This document shows positions 1-10,553 of a stretch of 64,000 nt of DNA, one piece after another. Source of the stretch: Paramarasmius palmivorus (Eukaryota; Basidiomycota; Agaricomycetes; Agaricales; Marasmiaceae); the NCBI GenBank assembly GCA_037176845.1, contig JAYKXP010000058.1:279781-343780 (forward strand), read 5' to 3'. The notes beneath the pieces were generated by a model that had not been told where the DNA came from, made no database searches, and saw only the letters and a program-made list of their open reading frames with translations. Both the position numbers and the translations under genes were made by a program. Every line of letters begins with the position of its first letter. Within the stretch, counting starts at the first letter, position 1.

Positions 1-433
1 GATGGTCGGACAAAGTACGCGTACTTTTAATTTGTGTCTTGGCGTCGCTGACCAGGCCATTATAGTGTCTCAAGATTTCGTCGTGCTGTCATACATGACT
101 GGCTCCGTCCGGTTCGTTCTACACTTTCTTTGTGTTGTAAGGTTCATACTTATCTGGATACTTGACTTCCATAGCGCCATTGAATCTGTGGGGCAAGCTG
201 TGGCCTACGGCATCAACTCAAATGGTGCCAATAACTGGCTCTCAATTGGCCTTAACGTCGGCTTCATTGTTCTTTCAATACCGTTCGCCTGGTTGACGGT
301 CAGGAAGATTGGCGTGATTGACTTCCCCAAGATTACCTTTGAACACGTTACAAAGACGGTTCTTGACTCTTCTGAGTCCTCTCCTGTCCAAACTAGGAGG
401 AGCTTAGAGGACGAGAAGGTTGAGACTGCGTAG
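1..433 (+). CDS. 3' end of a multi-pass membrane protein, possibly UNC93-like (partial)
   Basis: The reading frame is open from the left window edge to a TAG at 431-433, so the 5' part of the gene lies outside. The visible part holds two or three hydrophobic stretches and a polar, acidic C-terminal tail of about 35 residues. The segment AIESVGQAVAYGINS followed by a hydrophobic helix resembles the late helices of fungal UNC93-like (DUF895/MFS-type) proteins, where a helix with a SAG/GQA-type turn precedes the last membrane span. That match is from memory of the family and is weak. A possible short intron around 137-174 (GTAAGG...ATAG) does not keep frame when spliced, so either it is not an intron or there is an indel. 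Another polytopic transporter family is equally possible. Confidence 0.35.
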   Translation, partial: MVGQSTRTFNLCLGVADQAIIVSQDFVVLSYMTGSVRFVLHFLCVVRFILIWILDFHSAIESVGQAVAYGINSNGANNWLSIGLNVGFIVLSIPFAWLTVRKIGVIDFPKITFEHVTKTVLDSSESSPVQTRRSLEDEKVETA

Positions 434-1040
434 TTCACTTTTGGTTTCGTATTGGTATTACGATTGAAGATTCTTCGAATCGAGTCAAGCTTTTGTTATT
501 GGGTAGGAGCACAGGGTTCGGTCCGACCTGTTGGCAACGCACCGTGTGATTCTGGTATTAAAGCGACTTCGACCCGCTTTGAAGTTTTGAAGTTTGATCG
601 TATCGGAACGGTGCCTAAGCCTTGAGACTGCCTTAAAAGGCACCTTGGGGCGCTGTTCAGTAAAAAAAAAGCTGCAGCTTTTTTGTACCTACCGTAAATG
701 GCAAGGAGATTAGTAATGACGACGCGCCAGACCCCTAGGCGCCCAGGCGCTAAAGCTTCACTCTGTATATCACCACACCAGTTGTGGCTCCTTCCAACTG
801 CTGCTGGATCGACTAAAAGCCAAAATAATGCTGGTCGAGGTACTCACCACTCTCGAGTCACGGAACCTGGTGTTCTTCTATAAGGGCCACATGCCGGTTT
901 CCTTCCTTCCGGGCAATTGAGCAGGCTGTGTACGGAGTTCGCAAAGCAATTCGACGGTGTACAGTGTATGAATATTTTACAGATGCAGCAACAATTTCAC
1001 GGTGCGTCAAATCTACGAGGAAATGGGATCAGCAAGAAAA
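434..1040. other. intergenic, no supported gene
   Basis: This stretch separates the end of the membrane-protein gene from the 3' end of POT1. Two tail ends meet here, so it should hold two 3' untranslated regions. Short open frames inside have no recognisable domain. The only clear structure is the palindrome at 665-684. Confidence 0.6.
665..684. repeat. perfect 20-bp palindrome, A6-GCTGCAGC-T6
   Basis: A run of A, the self-complementary core GCTGCAGC and a run of T form a perfect 20-bp inverted repeat with no loop. It lies between two convergent genes, so it could act in 3'-end formation or simply be a chance cruciform-prone tract. Confidence 0.8.
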
Positions 1041-4000
1041 TTAGGCCAAGGCACATTCTATAAGCCTGTATATCAGTTCGTTTCTCCTATTGCGTGCGTT
1101 GTCAACCACGCAACACAATAGCGGACCAGAAAGAACATCTTGTTCCTCCTTCACGCGTTGTTCATACGTCCGGGTGCTTCCAGCAAGCACTTTGAATAAT
1201 TCGCACACTTTATCGTAGGCGTCGGTGTCATACACCAGATCCGCCCGAGGGAACTCGCGAAGTATCGGGCACTGCTCACGTCAGGAATAGTCAAATCAAG
1301 GTGAAACACAGAACTCACTACATCTGTCACACAGACCGTAAGGCGTGTTCCATGCTCGTCCTGTAAAGTTAACCAGAAGCGATATTGTAATTTCAGGTAT
1401 TCGTGATCATTGTCATTGCAGTTGAAACATGCTGCTTGCAGGTTGGGAATACTGAGAAGGAAATCAGCATCATGCCCATTGTGGTGCAGAAGGTAAGAAC
1501 TGACTCTCTTGAACAATTTGAACAGCTTCTGTGAACGAAATGCTGGATGTCGGGACTGAAATCCACTACTTTCGCGTATATGCGAAAAACTGTGGGACAG
1601 GACTCAACTGCTTGAACCTCTTTGATTGGGCTGTGATGGAGAAGTTTCCGTGGGGCGTTCACAGTAACCTCACAATCTTGCTCTGGTAGCCGGGGTGTCT
1701 TGGGTGTAAGAGGTTCTGGTGGTCGTGAACCTTGCGTAACGTGATTCGTAGAAGTCGAGGCGACTGTCGAAGAGACCTCCCAGTCCGCCTTTTGCCTAAA
1801 GATGGGTAAGCAACGCAATTTAAACGTGTAACGCCAGACACGCACCTCTTTAGCTGCTCGATGAGGACCTTGTGGGTATCGACACCGGGGTTGAGCCTCT
1901 TTATCAGACGCTCATTACCGGCAAGTCTGATATTGACCTCGTTGTCACTGTAGCCCTTCATTATGCGGGCCTTGTTGACTGAGATCGTGTCCCCCAGTTT
2001 CAACTGCTTCCCGACCTCCACATTACAATCGTACAGTAACAATTTCGCAACCCTGCCCTCCAAATTTTGCGACACCCGATTTCCGGGGCGTACTCCACGG
2101 AGCACATCGTTGAAGGTATAATCTGTCACATATATAGACGCTTTGGCGGAGTCAGCATTGTTGATATGGACGACCTGCAAATCGTTGAAATGAGTTGATT
2201 GCGACAAATCCAAGTTTGTCTCGGACCCACCTCGGCAACAAAGCTAAAGAATTTGGTCATTTCGGCGTCCTTCAGAGGTCGATGCTCGAGCTCAGCGGGA
2301 TCGTTGGATCCGTGCTGATCTTGGTGAGCCTTCTTTCGCCTGGAAACGTTTAGCGCTGAATATTTGCTCAAGATGCACGACTTACTGGATTAAATCAGCA
2401 TATGCCATATTAAACTCCGAATCCTTCTCCTGTAGACTGTGGAATTTCGGTTCCTGCATCTTAAACTCATAACTGCCACGACCGCTGACCCGGCATTTAA
2501 CATTCTTCAATGACAGGAAGTCTCCAACTGAAAATAGAGGCGCGGCCTTCGATGCGGCGTCCCAGCACTCCAGCCTGGCAACACACTGGGATAAGGATGG
2601 GTGTACTGCTGCGTTCTCGAAAGGCTCGAAACCTTCATTTGGGGTATAGTCGGTGATGAATAGGGTGAAATAGTTGTCGTTATCACCCTGGTATTTGTGA
2701 ACGATCTATCAACATTCAACACTAAGAAGTTTCTATTGAAGGGAATGAATGCTCACCTCAACGGTACAGTCAAAGTACCCGTTGGCCACCCCACCCGGGC
2801 TCACTTCTTTCATTAACCAATGGGGCCGAGCCTGCTTTACGTAAGAAATCGGTTCCATGTTCGAGCCGTCGCCGCCTCCAATCTGAATGATGCTAGCCGC
2901 AAACCGCTCCTGTTCCTTCTTGATAGCATGCCACCATTCATATAGCTGTTTGCAATAGTGGATCACATCGACATCCTGAGTGTGATAGAAGGGGGAGTGC
3001 ATGTGTCCACGGCCATTGCCCAATTGCTCTGCGTGAGGACAGCCAGATATATCGCCATGATGCATCCTTTGCTCTTTAGAGGAGTAGATAGCCCATTGCA
3101 ACTTGTCTGCGTAGCCTGTGAGGTTGACGCCACCGTGCCAATCAGCAACCTGATGGGTCTGGTTAATAGGGTATCATATATATATGGCTCAAAAACGAAC
3201 TTTCACGTCCTTGAGGATCACCACATCCCCGGGTTCGGGACAAGGGAGCCACTCAGTGTTCTTTCGGGTAAAACAATTAACTTTCATGCCAGATATGTTG
3301 CGGTACGAGTCATCTTCCAATTTACAATTACTAGGGTCGACAATGTCCAACGTGCATGTGAAATCTAGACATGGTTAGTAGATGCCTGAAACGAGTTAAA
3401 TAGACTCAAGGGCATACCTCCTGTCCTTGTCGTCTTGATGTCGGTGACCGAGACCACAATACCAGCGACGGTACATTGGCCGCGAGGCGGGACATCCTTC
3501 AACGGGGCAAAGTTAACCTGACAATAGATACGTTAGCTTTACTCGTTCAATTGCATAAACGCAAGTCGTACATATCGAGTTTTTCGTCCGGGCTTCAAGT
3601 CCAATGGTCCAGGAGGACGTATAGTAGGAGGTGGAGGAGGCGATGGCGGTGATGGGGATTTAGGCTTCTCAACGGCGACCACAGGTTTCTGGGGGAGGGA
3701 CTGCACTGTAGCGAGCACCGGAAGTCGATGATTCTGCACCGGCACTATCCTGTTCGGGAGCCTTGGGAGGACCCTTTTCTAGCTTCTCGCGGGCTTGCTG
3801 TGCCAGCTTTTGCTGGTGCTCAAGCTGCCTCAGCTTCTTCCGCTCCTTCTTGGAAAGTTTTTGTACTGGTTGATCAACAGTCGATGTTTCTGCGGAGGCA
3901 ATGACCCGAGAAGGATTGGGAGGAAGTGACGTTGACACAGGTTTCGATGTTGTATCGGTGGTCACCTTGCGCGGGTCGTTCTTCGGGGTACTTGGTCGCT

Positions 4001-4757
4001 GTGGAACAGGTTCTGGCACATAAGGCGGTATGGCTGGCTCAGGGGATTCCGACTTGATCGTGATAATCTGAGGTTCGACAGAATCCCGGGGCGGAATCAT
4101 TACAGCATCTTCATTTACTGGGACGATGGTAGGGAGAGCCTCTTGAACGGCGACACCGGTAGAGGTGTGTGAAATGGGTGGATCGAACCAGTCTTCTTCT
4201 TCAGCGATGGCTTCTTCGTCGACTGGAGTTCATGTGAGCGCCAGAACTGTGTGAGAAGGAAATAACACACCAGACCAAGTGTCCACAACGCCGATAGCAT
4301 GACAATCTCGCTTGCGCCTTACGAACTTAAACAGAGCCCCTTCAGAGAACTTCAGCATCGTGGTGTACGATGCGCGTGATGCCATAGGATCCTTCTTCTG
4401 TACCTTCGCTCCTCGAAGTGCGAGAAGAATTTCATCTTGAACGGAGAACTGAACTTCGCGCTGCTTCAAGACGTCTGCACAATTCCCTTGAAAGTACACG
4501 TCGATCTTCACCAATGAGCCGCCCACAGAGCTCTCCAATGTCTCCAGCAAGATGCGCTGCTTCTTCCCCGGCAGTGACCAGACCATGTGGACTTTGCCTT
4601 GGAGAAAGCCTGTGCCATCTGTCCCGTCACGAATATCGTAGACATACGTCTTTTGTGCTTCGTCATCGAATATTGTAGCAGGAGCGACCTCGGATGCCAA
4701 CCTGGCGCGTTTCGAGGATGGCCCTGGTCCTGCTGGGGAACCTGCAGCACGCTTCAT
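1041..4757 (-). CDS. POT1: POT1, protection of telomeres protein (single-stranded telomere DNA binding)
   Basis: Multi-exon gene with ATG at 4755-4757 and stop at 1041-1043. POT1 binds the 3' G-rich overhang of telomeres in the nucleus and caps chromosome ends. In order I see an N-terminal region that looks like an extra OB-type beta domain (4757-4250), a Pro/Lys-rich linker, the Telo_bind OB fold with FAPLKDVPPRGQCTVAGIVV and FTCTLDIVDPS (about 3520-3190), the typical GYADKLQWAIYSS strand near 3100, a second OB fold starting VHKYQGDNDNYFTLFITDY (about 2700-2390), and a C-terminal OB fold with a zinc ribbon CSNC...CFNCNDND near 1530-1400. A donor GTCAGT joins the two ribbon halves in frame. 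A run of five G at 3691-3695 (+ strand) breaks the frame in the Pro-rich linker; one base fewer restores it. The gene is head-to-head with MGM101. Confidence 0.88.
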
Positions 4758-4997
4758 AGCACCCTATAAGGGATATTGTGGCTAACCTCGCGCCGAGCCA
4801 AGGTCTTAACACACCAAAGAGTCTTGAGAGGTGCCAGGTAGGATGCGGATGGTGCGGTCGAAGTGGTGAAATGGGGAAACAGGGAAAGACGCGAGGTACA
4901 TTTATTGTTGACTCGCCGTCACGCGTGCCGCGTGGTCGACCCTGTTTTTAGTGTCGGCGCTTACGGAATTTGCTCCCCAAGTTTCTCGATTCCCAAC
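4758..4997. promoter_or_regulatory. shared divergent promoter region POT1 / MGM101
   Basis: Only 240 bp separate the two start codons, which point away from each other, so both promoters and 5' leaders must lie here. An upstream in-frame extension of the MGM101 frame exists, but its residues lack a mitochondrial presequence and it would consume most of this region. No TATA box is obvious. Confidence 0.55.
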
Positions 4998-5954
4998 ATG
5001 AGTCTGGCAACAAAACTGCTGTCATCGACCAGGACAGCCCTAGCTACCGGTCGAAGGACAGCTGCTTTGGGTCTACGTACTCGACCGACAGTATACTTTC
5101 ACCAGACACCGAGACAAGCAAGTTACGCGACAACAACAACGGAAGAGCCCCCGTCCACCGAAGCAAGCACAAATGGAACCGAAACTGTAGGCTCTGTAGC
5201 ACCAAATGACACTGCAACAGATTGGTCGAGGAGTTATGCTGGCCTTTCGGAGCGTCCTTTCTCCAAAGAAGCCTCAGATGTATTGTTGGCACCGATAGAC
5301 CCACACGACGTGGAGATGAAGCCAGGTACGTTCTCCCAGTTCTCGTGTTCAGTCAGTTGCTCACGTTGGGCACCTAAAGATGGCATGATATATCTCCCAG
5401 AGATCAAATACCGCCGCATTCTCAACAAAGCTTTCGGCCCAGGAGGATGGGGTCTTGCACCGCGAACTGAGACCAATGTCGGAGCAAAAGTTGTAAGCCG
5501 AGAGTATGCATTGGTTTGTCTCGGACGGTGAGTTCCTACTACCGAAGAAGGTTCAAAGTTAATCTTCCTTCAATATCCTCCCAGTCTGGTCGCTATTGCC
5601 CGAGGAGAACAAGAATACTTTGACCCCAACGGGATTGCTACCGCCACAGAAGCCTGCAAGAGTAACGCACTCATGAGATGTTGTAAAGACCTTGGAATAG
5701 CCAGCGAACTTTGGTACCCAACCATTCACTTCCTACTACGTTAATGCTAATCTCGTCCCACAGGGATCCTCGGTTCATCCGTGAATTCAAAGAAAAGCAT
5801 TGTGTGGAGGTTTGGGCAGAGCACATTCCTACAAAGAAGAAGTAATTCGTGACCCTTAAACCCCCTCATAATCTCTCTGACTATGCTCCCTTTTAGGAAG
5901 AAGATTTGGCGTCGCAAGGATCAAGGAAAAGTGGGATATCCTTACCAAGAGTAG
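4998..5954 (+). CDS. MGM101: MGM101, mitochondrial genome maintenance protein
   Basis: Five exons (4998-5325, 5380-5527, 5585-5713, 5764-5841, 5897-5954) join without frameshift into 246 codons. MGM101 is a Rad52-related single-strand annealing protein of mitochondrial nucleoids, needed for mtDNA repair and maintenance. The conserved core is very clear: [51 protein letters not shown] and [13 protein letters not shown]. The N-terminal 50 residues are rich in Ser, Thr, Arg and Ala and poor in acids, as expected for a mitochondrial presequence. I chose the ATG at 4998 because the presequence begins there; the longer frame upstream has acidic and hydrophobic residues that do not fit. The C-terminus is short and basic ([15 protein letters not shown]). 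Confidence 0.95.
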
Positions 5955-8237
5955 AATTGCCTCGATCGACAATGTTTCGCGTAATCTGAACGTTCCCACT
6001 TGATTGAATACATACATTCCATTGTAATCGAGAAAACAGGACGGAACTCGAACAACAGGTGGACGAGAAGCCTACATTGCACAAGCATCGAGATTCAAAG
6101 GGCTTATCTGCCAAAATGGACAACTCTCTTTGGATCTGTTCTTTCCTACAGTTCTTATCTGAGTAGCCCAGATGACGAACGAAGACTATAGTACCGGGAT
6201 CGAAACCCCTGGTGAATTGCATCGTAAACATGGCTGGGCCATGTGTGTGACTAACAAGATCGGCATCTGGCTGAACGTCCCAAATGGTCTCCCTAGTTCT
6301 CCATGATAGGTCAGCCACACAGCTCAGGATGACCAGGAGTAGAAAGAGGTAAGTCGCCGAGCCATCGTAGACTTCATAGACGTCAGCCATACTTAACCTC
6401 GACTTTGGTGTCGGCTTTCCTTCGGGCCACAACAACGGTAGTACCAGACCACAAGGTATCTTTTTTCTGACAGCTCCAGCGCGCACACCAACCATCAGTC
6501 ATTTCTCTCGGGTAAGCATGATGCATCTAAATACGCTAGTCAACCAAGTTTGCATAGCTTCCTGGGATCGGCGTTATAACATAACGAACTCGAGATGTGC
6601 AGTGCGTTAGTCTAAAGCTGGGAGGAGCAAGTGGTGAGAATCGCTTAGAGCACCAGAGTTTGATTCATCGTACATACCATGTTAACCCATCTTCCATCAT
6701 TTTTTCTATGCGAACGCAGAGTCTGAAGGAGCCATATTCGAACACCATTTCTGGTTGTGTGCTCCTAGAAAAAGGGCGATAGCATCGCCAGTGCAGTATT
6801 CCAGAAGACTCAGTTCTGGAAGTATCTTGTCCTCATCAATATCTGAAATGCCCTCGGTGTCTCCGGAAAGTTGTTCTTCACCATCGTGTTCTTCGTCCCT
6901 GGAATGTGTCGTCCCTTTTATAAAAAGTCTCTGTTCCACTATCCGAACCAAGGGGCTGAGGGTTATGAGCCTAGCATTCGCGATCTGTGCGGTATGAAAT
7001 AGTAGTAAACTTCGACTTCGGGTTGTTCTTAATCTCCACAACACATACGTTTCCGAGCCTTCAAGTTTGTGGGTGCTCGAGTGTGCGTTTGTTTCCTTGT
7101 GAAGAGTCCGAGTGTCCATCATGCTGAAAGAACTATACACCTCGTTAGATAGTCAACATCCTCATGATAGATCGAAGGCGCACCTCGTCGAGCTCGGTAT
7201 TCCGATAACTTGAAGATGAACTGTGTACATGCACAAAATTGACAATATTCCTGTTGGATTGACGTCTGTAGCATTGGGTGCTCTTTCCTCCGATCGAGAT
7301 TCTTCGAAAATTTCATCGTAGCTAGGAGTGACTGGTCGAAGGAATTCACGCGGATACTTCTGTGGCAGAGAACGAGCATTTTATTCATGTATTGCTGCCA
7401 ATGGCCTGTAATGTATCAAAGTAATCTTCCCATGGTGTCAGCGAATGGTGAGCCTAAAAAAACCAGAAACGTACCATAGAGGTACACCAAACCACCGTAG
7501 GAGTCCACGAATCGCAGAAAGTGGTCATGAATATCTCTTTTAACCTTCTTTCACCTCGCACGAGCTGGAGCACAGTGGAAATAGAAATCAAGGAGTGTGA
7601 CAACCTGTGACAACAGACTGTGCTAGACTGTGAGAGACTGACTTGTGATATCTCTCTTCTATTCTTTGCCATTCCACCGTTCATAATCATACCCGCGAAT
7701 CCTTGGGCATTGGGTCCGATGGAAGATGGGAAAACTAACGTCTTGGTACTGCCGATTGGTACGTCCCCACATTTCTATGTCAAAGACAATTTCCTGATGT
7801 GATCAGGGCGGGACTGAGGTCTTGATCCTTTTCCAAAGACAGCTCAGTGGTACAAAATCTCATCAGACATCAAGGGAGAGACAGGCATCATCATGATCTG
7901 CGTACTACAGTAGCCGTGAAGTCGACTTCTCAAACCACCTTTCTCTTTCTTGGAATGTGTCTCATAATCAACGCTCACGGAGGGAGAAGACGAGGTAGTC
8001 AGGTCCTAACTCTGTTCATCCCTGATTCCGAGTGCGAAGGTCTCGCGTTAACCGGGGATATATAACTCTCCAAGGCTCCTCGACGCAGACTATTCAGCGC
8101 TGATGCAATCAGCTTCTTCCGCAATATTGTCGGTGCGTCCTGCATGATGCATGTTTAATCTACGACTAACCTGTACTTCTCAATCAAAAGGTGGGAGTGG
8201 CGTTTCTGCTATAACGACGTGGTCATCGGAATGGTCG
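5955..8237. other. 2.3 kb without a convincing gene
   Basis: The longest open frames here are on the minus strand: 5893-6495 (about 200 codons, overlapping the MGM101 3' end, with one hydrophobic stretch starting MADVYEVYDGSATYLFLLL) and 6706-7140 (about 144 codons, with an acidic patch). Neither shows a domain I recognise nor clean splice structure. The stretch may hold a lineage-specific or decayed gene. It lies directly before the DUF6534 array. Confidence 0.4.
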
Positions 8238-8245
8238 TATAAAAG
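8238..8245 (+). promoter_or_regulatory. TATA box before DUF6534 gene A
   Basis: TATAAAAG stands 52 bp before the first ATG of the DUF6534 gene. It is a full match to the consensus and sits on the right strand. The short distance implies a very short 5' leader. Confidence 0.45.
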
Positions 8246-8296
8246 TCTTGCTCTTGGCTTCGTGCTTGGCTCTCTGGATCGATAACTCCCTTCGTA

Positions 8297-10218
8297 ATGG
8301 ACCTCCCTCTTTCAAGTACTGGCGTGGATCTATCTGCCGAGCAAAATCCATTTTTTGCAGGTTCGTTGAACTCGCAATGTCTTTTGGCCAGCGAAATAAT
8401 CGGGCTTTAGGTTTCGTACTAGGGACAGTGTGAGCTTTCGTATAATCAAGGCTCCCGGTAACGGCTTGTCGCTAATCCCCGATTCTGAAGGTTTTTGGCA
8501 TTACGATTGTCCAAGCATGGATTTATGTCAATTCAAATGATGATAGGTGGCCGCTTCGAGCACTCGTAAGATCGCCGGTTTAATGACATTCGCAAGTACT
8601 GACTGAAATATCCGTCAGGTCACTTTCCTAGTGTTCGTGGACTCTGATGTATGCCTTCCACTCTACCTGACAGATCCTTAGCCTCCTAGACGTAGCAACC
8701 ACCGTCATGCATGTCGAATTTATACATTACTATTTGGTATGTCGCCTCGCAAAGGAGCTTAACGCTTTTGACTCCTTCTACAATGTAGATCCAGAACTTC
8801 GGCAATCTCACAACATTGGCCAACTTTCATGTGTACGGGTCACACTTTTTCGTTGATGTCGTATCCGTCACTGACCAGGATCTAGCACAATGAACGTTGA
8901 ATTGATTCTATCCACTATTGTCGCTTGCACGTTCGTCAAACTTGCCTGTCTTCGGTATAACTATTCTGACATACTATCCAAGTGTTCAGATTTTCTTTGC
9001 TACTCGTGTGGCCAGATGTGAGTCAACAAAATCTTTACCCAGTGCAAATATCGCCTGACCTTGCTCCTTATAGTACAGCTTGTTCCGTGGATTGTACCTC
9101 TCTTCGTGGTAAGCTTCTGTTTGACTCGAATGGCTGCAAGTCTTAATGCTCTTCAGGTGCTCATGGCCATTGCTGGGTTCAGTTTGTCAGTTCACTTGAT
9201 ATCTTCACCCTCGGCTAATGATTCGAATAATTCTAGTCACCAGCATCCGTGAGTGAATTGCCTCGCGAGTAATTGACCAATCAATCTAACCTTTTACATT
9301 AGTCGGTTCCGCTCAGCTCTTTAAGAGCCCATATATATCCACTATAAACGCCCCGAAAGTGAAGGTGTGTACTCACTGCCATTGGCCAAATATACTTATT
9401 GACCAAGTCTTGCAGATATACTTCGCGCTCAGAAATGTCTTTGCCGCATTGTCCGACATTGGCGCCACAGTTGGATTGCTTTGGTCTTTCCGTATCTCAA
9501 AGACCGGATTCAAGAGGTATGTCAATCTCGCTCTCCTGCGGTTGGGCGGCTCGAGGTGAACATTGCCTTTCTGTTTTCAGGACCGACTCGATACTCCAGA
9601 AGCTCTTCCAGTATACTGTAACCAGGGGTATACTTGTCACCGTGTTCCAGCTGTGCCTTTTAGCTACGTGGATAGCTCAAACCGAAAGCCTAAACTGGTG
9701 AGAGCAAAAGACCACTCTCCATTGTTGAGGTTAAACGCTGTCTATTCCAGGGTCCCGTTTCATCTTGGTGAAACTAAGATATATGTCATCACTATGAGTG
9801 AGCACCCTATCTCTCCGTTCTACTACGACTAACTTCAACACCCGATTCAAGTTTCCATGTGAGTAGACTAACTGATTGTCCCTTGATGACCATTTCTGAT
9901 TCATCAACTTAGGCTGAACAGTCGTCAAAATCTCCGAGAAAAGAGCAACCCAGATGCAGTCACCATATCTCAAGCTGATTTCTCAATGGTTCCCGGCATG
10001 CCCCAGCGCTCTAGTATCCCAGCGTTACGGTCGTCTAGATCGAATGATCATGGCTCGGGCGACCTGGAGGTTGGATACGATTTACAAGTATACCCTCCTC
10101 GCGGCGATCAGGTAAGTGTTCTTGTGACAATATGAAGACGATCTGTTCACTTCAAAGGATAAGAAATTCATAGCTCGTTGAAGTTTTGCAAAATACCGGT
10201 ATCAGATACTTCATGTAA
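8297..10218 (+). CDS. DUF6534-family seven-helix membrane protein, copy A
   Basis: Many small exons spell a typical Agaricomycete DUF6534 protein. Landmarks in order are GITIVQAWIYVNSNDDRWPL, a helix ending HVEFIHYYLIQNFGN, VQIFFATRVAR, PWIVPLFVVLMAIAGF, IYFALRNVFAALSDIGATVG, the SKTGFK loop, LFQYTVTRGILVTVFQL and HLGETKIYVITM...MLNSRQNL, then a soluble tail ending at TAA 10216-10218. Function of the family is unknown; it is an integral membrane protein probably of the plasma membrane. The join between the first two coding pieces and the first helix (about 8425-8500) does not keep frame, unlike in copy B: the equivalent of B's CTTTTTAGGC reads GTTTTTGGC here, one base shorter. All later joins are in frame. 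It is therefore either a recently damaged copy or carries a sequence error. Confidence 0.75.
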
Positions 10219-10553
10219 TAGTACGATTTGGACTTTATCTGTTGACCCTCCGTGTCGATCCTGTTTTTCAGTGACAGCTGTCGTGGGCCGACGAAAAACT
10301 TGTTCGCAGCCGAGGTCCTCCCGCCGCCTACGTATCACGATCAAGCTACCCGTGGTGCTTAGAGTTACCCAGCATCAGATGGATGTCATCAAGCAATAGA
10401 TTTAGGCGGGAACTCCGTCTCTATATTCATCTCTGATCTATGAGTGCTTGTGCGGCGTGCCTCGGATTATGTACCTATCGTTTTGCATATAATGCTGTTG
10501 GCATCACATTGATATTCCTTTCTTCCTCTCCCTCACCTTCTCTACAACCTGGC
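10219..10553 (+). other. spacer between the two DUF6534 copies
   Basis: About 335 bp holding the 3' region of copy A and the promoter of copy B. Short open frames have no recognisable domain. A CT-rich run (about 10518-10550) immediately precedes the start codon of copy B, a common feature of fungal promoters. Confidence 0.45.

Noticed and set aside
503..535. tRNA-like B-box (GGTTCGGTCC) around 515
   Set aside because: No matching A-box, acceptor stem or anticodon arm at the right distances.
698..883. Short plus-strand open frame of 61 codons
   Set aside because: No domain, biased composition, no splice partners; lies in a two-sided 3' region.
4863..4997. N-terminal extension of MGM101 from an upstream ATG at 4863
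   Set aside because: The extension lacks presequence character and would fill the divergent promoter; the ATG at 4998 gives a normal mitochondrial targeting sequence.
5893..6495. 200-codon minus-strand open frame overlapping the MGM101 3' end
   Set aside because: No recognisable domain, overlaps conserved coding sequence of MGM101, and in-frame GT-AG segments do not improve it. Kept only as a note.
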